Source: Phycisphaerae bacterium (GTDB lineage Bacteria; Planctomycetota; Phycisphaerae; Phycisphaerales; UBA1924). From it: a stretch of DNA of 15,708 nt. The position numbers were made by a program, and so were the translations under genes. This document shows positions 13,326 through 15,708 of the stretch, piece after piece; the stretch's first letter is position 1, and every line of letters starts with the position of its first letter. The notes under the pieces are model-generated. The model did no database searches and had not been told where the DNA came from. It was given only the letters and a program-made list of their open reading frames with translations. The DNA lies in assembly GCA_016794945.1 (NCBI GenBank), contig JAEUIX010000224.1, forward strand, positions 1-15,708, written 5' to 3'.

Positions 13326-14696
13326 GTGAGCGACGCCGAAGCACGATCGCACCGGGAGCGGTTGGCCGGCCTGCTGGGCCGGGCGCGGTCGCTGCCGGAC
13401 GCGCCGGGCGTCTACCTGATGAAGGACGCGGCAGGGGCCGTGATCTACGTGGGTAAGGCGGCGCGCCTGCCGGACCGCGTGTCGTCGTACTTCGTGCCCT
13501 CGGCCGACCTGGGGTTCAAGAAGCAGCCGATGCTCGACCTGGTGGCGGATTTCGACGTGATCGAGTGCGAGGGCGAGTGGGAGGCGCTGCTGACGGAGAA
13601 CCGGCTGATCAAGGACCTCAAGCCGCGGTTCAACGTCCGGCTCACCGACGACAAGACGTTCCCGTACCTGGTGGTGACGCAGCGGGAGGACTTTCCACGG
13701 GTGTTCGTGACGCGGAACCCGACGGGCGCGGGGGATGAGTCGCTGGCGGCGCTGGTGCGCGGGGCCCGGGTGTTCGGGCCGTTCACCAACGCCGGCGCGC
13801 TGCGCGAAGCGGTGCAGCTGCTGCAGCGGGTGTTCCGCTTCCGCACGTGCTCGCTGGACATCGTCGAGGGCGACCCGAAGAACCGGGCCTTCCGCCCCTG
13901 CCTGCTGCACGCCATCGGCCAGTGCACGGCGCCCTGCGCCGAGCGCATCGGGCGCGAGGCCTACGGCCAGGACGTCGAGCGGTTCGTGCGTTTCCTGGGC
14001 ACGCGCCGGTCGGTGATGCTCCGCGAGATGCGCCAGCAGATGGACAAGGCGGCGGCCGAGCGGCGCTTCGAGCAGGCGGCGGTGCTCCGCGACGAGATCG
14101 CGGCGATCGAGAAGCTCGACGAGCGGGCGCGGGCCAGCGACGGCTTCCAGCCGGAGACCGAGATCGCGTACGCGGACCCGCAGAAGGGCTGCCGCGCACT
14201 GGCCAAGGTGCTGGGGCTCGAGGCGCCGGTGCGCTGCCTGGAGGCGATCGACATCGCGCACCTGCAGGGGGGCGAGATGGTCGGCAGCAAGGTCTGCTTC
14301 ATGGACGGCCGGCCGTTCAAGGACGAGTACCGCAGGTACAAGGTGCGCGGGGCCGGCAACGACGACTACGCCGCCATCCGCGAGGTGGTCAGCCGGCGCT
14401 ACCGCGACGCCGGCGCGGGCCAGGCGCTCTACCCCGACGTGATCCTGATCGACGGCGGCCTCGGTCAGCTGCACGCGGCGCTGGAGGCATTCACCACGCT
14501 GGACGTGCCCCCGCCCATGGTAATCTCGCTGGCCAAGAAGGAAGAACTGATCTACGTGCAGCGCCGCGCCGAGCCGGTGCGCCTGGCGCGGACCCACGCC
14601 GGCCTGCGCCTCTGCCAGGCGGCACGCGACGAGGCCCACCGCTTCGCCCCGGCGTACCACCACCTGCTGCGGCGCAAGGATTTGCTCGAGGAGTGA
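13326..14696 (+). CDS. uvrC: Compact UvrC excinuclease subunit
   Basis: UvrC makes both incisions in nucleotide excision repair with UvrA and UvrB. This protein has 456 residues; E. coli UvrC has about 610. The GIY-YIG nuclease is intact: GVYLMKDAAG and VIYVGKAARLPDRVSSYF, with Y30, Y41, R51 and E91 (ENRLIKDLKPRFN). Four cysteines, C175, C192, C200 and C204, match the proposed Fe-S ligands; the last two spacings equal those of E. coli. A UVR motif spans about 237-270 (AAAERRFEQAAVLRDEIAAI). The RNase H-like nuclease follows with D309, D346/D347, D376 and H438 (ARDEAHRFAPAYHHLL). Only about 40 residues separate UVR from D309, against about 160 in E. coli, and there is no HhH pair at the C-terminus. 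A GTG start 33 bases after the amidohydrolase is used. No frameshift is seen. Confidence 0.92.
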   Translation: MSDAEARSHRERLAGLLGRARSLPDAPGVYLMKDAAGAVIYVGKAARLPDRVSSYFVPSADLGFKKQPMLDLVADFDVIECEGEWEALLTENRLIKDLKPRFNVRLTDDKTFPYLVVTQREDFPRVFVTRNPTGAGDESLAALVRGARVFGPFTNAGALREAVQLLQRVFRFRTCSLDIVEGDPKNRAFRPCLLHAIGQCTAPCAERIGREAYGQDVERFVRFLGTRRSVMLREMRQQMDKAAAERRFEQAAVLRDEIAAIEKLDERARASDGFQPETEIAYADPQKGCRALAKVLGLEAPVRCLEAIDIAHLQGGEMVGSKVCFMDGRPFKDEYRRYKVRGAGNDDYAAIREVVSRRYRDAGAGQALYPDVILIDGGLGQLHAALEAFTTLDVPPPMVISLAKKEELIYVQRRAEPVRLARTHAGLRLCQAARDEAHRFAPAYHHLLRRKDLLEE

Positions 14697-14715
14697 CGCC
14701 CGGCCGCGGCGACCG

Positions 14716-15126
14716 TCAGTCGCCCTGCCCCGGCTGCCCCGCCAGGCTCATCAGCCATTCCGGGCCGTAGACGCTGGTGCCCTCGACCTTCGCCTCCAGC
14801 GCTCCGGTGGACCGCTTGCCGGTCAGGCGCACGGCCGACCAGGGGATGCTCATGGGCCGCACGCCGAAGATCCGCGCCAGACGGGCGGGCGACAGGTGCA
14901 TGTGCTTCTCGTCGGCCGCGGCGTGGATGCAGAAGCCAAGGTTCATGATGCCGATGCGGAACGACTGGAAACGACGGCCGACCGCGTCGGGCGCCGGCGG
15001 CACCGGCGGGAACCTGGCGGCGAGCTTCTTCACCGGTCCGGCCGCGAGCGTGAGCACGGCGCCGACGATGATGAAGTCGACGACCAGGAAGATCGCGACG
15101 ATCGCGATGATCCCGCCGGTGGTCAT
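14716..15126 (-). CDS. Small single-TM protein of unknown function
   Basis: This 136-residue protein has one N-terminal transmembrane helix (about residues 4-28, GGIIAIVAIFLVVDFIIVGA), followed by a proline-rich linker. Its remaining 90 residues are FQSFRIGIMNLGFCIHAAAD, then HLSPARLARIFGVRPMSIPW and a short basic and acidic stretch. The strand-turn pattern with a PMSIPW motif recalls PH-like membrane-peripheral domains, but I would not assign a family. GGGAG lies nine bases upstream of ATG 15126, which supports this start. The 3' end lies 19 bases from the uvrC stop, facing it. Upstream, 54 bases separate it from the topA end, so it may be cotranscribed with topA. Confidence 0.7.
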   Translation of the reverse strand: MTTGGIIAIVAIFLVVDFIIVGAVLTLAAGPVKKLAARFPPVPPAPDAVGRRFQSFRIGIMNLGFCIHAAADEKHMHLSPARLARIFGVRPMSIPWSAVRLTGKRSTGALEAKVEGTSVYGPEWLMSLAGQPGQGD

Positions 15127-15180
15127 GGGCGAGTTCTCCCGAGGGCCTGCGCCGGGGGCGCGGGCCGTGGCGGTGGAACG

Positions 15181-15708
15181 CTAGACGCCGATCTCATCGG
15201 CGACGACTTCGAGGCTCTTGCCGCTGTCGGAGGCGGAGGAGCCCTCCTTGCCGTCGAGGCGCGGCGCATCGGGCAGGGGCTTGCCCTTGGCGTCGGTCAG
15301 GGGCTTTCCGTCGAGGGTGCGGACGATCGGCACCGGGTGGTCGTGCTCCCAGGCGTCGAGCTGCGCCGCCAGCGCCTTCTGCTGCGGCTCGGGAAGGCCC
15401 TTGAAGTTGCCGCGGCCGCGGCACTTGGGGAACTTGCTGCACCCCAGCCACGGTCCGTACTTGCCGGGGCGGAGGTTCATGGGACTGCCGCACTTGGGGC
15501 AGGGCTGGTCGGTGACCAGCGGCGGCTGGCTGGGGGCCTGGACGTGCCCCTTCTTGTCGATGCGGAGGATGCCGTCGCACGGGTTGGCCTTGTCGCCGTA
15601 GCCGGAGCAGCCCAGGAACGGCCCGAATCGGCCGGTGCGCTTGGTCATGGCGCGGCCGCACTTGACGCAGGCGACGTTGGTGTCCTGCACGGGGCGGGGC
15701 TTGCCCTC
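15181..15708 (-). CDS. topA: DNA topoisomerase I, C-terminal zinc fingers (5' end outside window)
   Basis: Only the last 175 residues of topoisomerase I are present; the frame enters from the right edge and ends at TAG (15181-15183). Two topoisomerase-type zinc ribbons are visible. The first has CVKCGRAM, then RFGPFLGCSGYGD and NPC (15577-15669). The second has CPKCGSPM, then KYGPWLGCSKFPKC (15421-15501). These motifs bind single-stranded DNA in bacterial TopA. After the second finger comes GLPEPQQKALAAQLDAWEHD and a charged, Ser-rich tail that is probably flexible. A GTG at 15690 is in frame but internal, because the frame remains open upstream with EGKPRP before it. The catalytic core is outside the window. 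UvrD- or RecQ-like zinc tails are less likely given the tandem CxxC-GPFLGC pattern. Confidence 0.9.
   Translation of the reverse strand, partial: EGKPRPVQDTNVACVKCGRAMTKRTGRFGPFLGCSGYGDKANPCDGILRIDKKGHVQAPSQPPLVTDQPCPKCGSPMNLRPGKYGPWLGCSKFPKCRGRGNFKGLPEPQQKALAAQLDAWEHDHPVPIVRTLDGKPLTDAKGKPLPDAPRLDGKEGSSASDSGKSLEVVADEIGV

Noticed and set aside
11697..14663. A minus-strand open frame of about 988 codons opposite the amidohydrolase and uvrC
   Set aside because: Composition is Arg/His/Gln-rich with no domain. The opposite strand has strong M20 and UvrC signatures.
14697..14715. Possible terminator in the 19-base gap between uvrC and the facing small gene
   Set aside because: The CGGCCG/CCGCGG pattern is short and palindromic, with no stable stem-loop of useful length.
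1..15708. Mobile elements, CRISPR arrays, tRNA or rRNA genes
   Set aside because: No transposase or integrase, no regular repeat-spacer array and no tRNA- or rRNA-like segment was seen on either strand.

Overview
The window is GC-rich, gene-dense bacterial chromosome with no sign of a mobile element, prophage, CRISPR array or RNA gene. A planctomycete, possibly of the Phycisphaerae type, is my best guess. The reasons are the very high GC, a squalene-hopene cyclase, an LpxL/HtrB-type acyltransferase, a large DUF4175-like membrane coiled-coil protein, and several small proteins that look lineage-restricted. This is an inference from gene content; no marker gene fixes the taxonomy.

Layout. (1) 1-719, minus strand: the start and most of a NeuD/PglD-type sugar O- or N-acyltransferase, cut by the left edge. 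(2) 720-987: a G-rich intergenic region with a possible promoter. (3) 988-5323, plus strand: six co-directional genes. They encode a membrane-anchored coiled-coil protein with a BRCT-like C-terminus, an LpxL/HtrB-like acyltransferase, a stand-alone receiver-domain protein, two small unknown proteins, and an FmdB-like protein without cysteines. A GC-rich hairpin (5339-5374) separates this block from the convergent genes that follow. (4) 5400-8878, minus strand: a GT4-like glycosyltransferase followed by squalene-hopene cyclase, overlapping by ATGA. (5) 8879-9082: a divergent intergenic region. (6) 9083-14696, plus strand: a large membrane coiled-coil protein overlapping by GTGA with a Tat/lipoprotein-type iron-family solute-binding protein, then an M20 amidohydrolase that may be leaderless, then a compact UvrC. 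(7) 14716-15708, minus strand: a small single-TM protein and the zinc-finger C-terminus of topoisomerase I, cut by the right edge.

How the genes fit together. Most products point to the cell envelope (surface-sugar acylation, lipid acylation, hopanoid synthesis, glycosyl transfer, membrane coiled-coil scaffolds) and to DNA maintenance (UvrC, TopA). I see no self-contained defence or mobile system. The items most worth a second look are the membrane-tethered BRCT-like protein, the UvrC that keeps both nuclease centres but lacks the usual inter-domain segment and C-terminal HhH region, and the FmdB-like protein that has lost all its zinc-binding cysteines.
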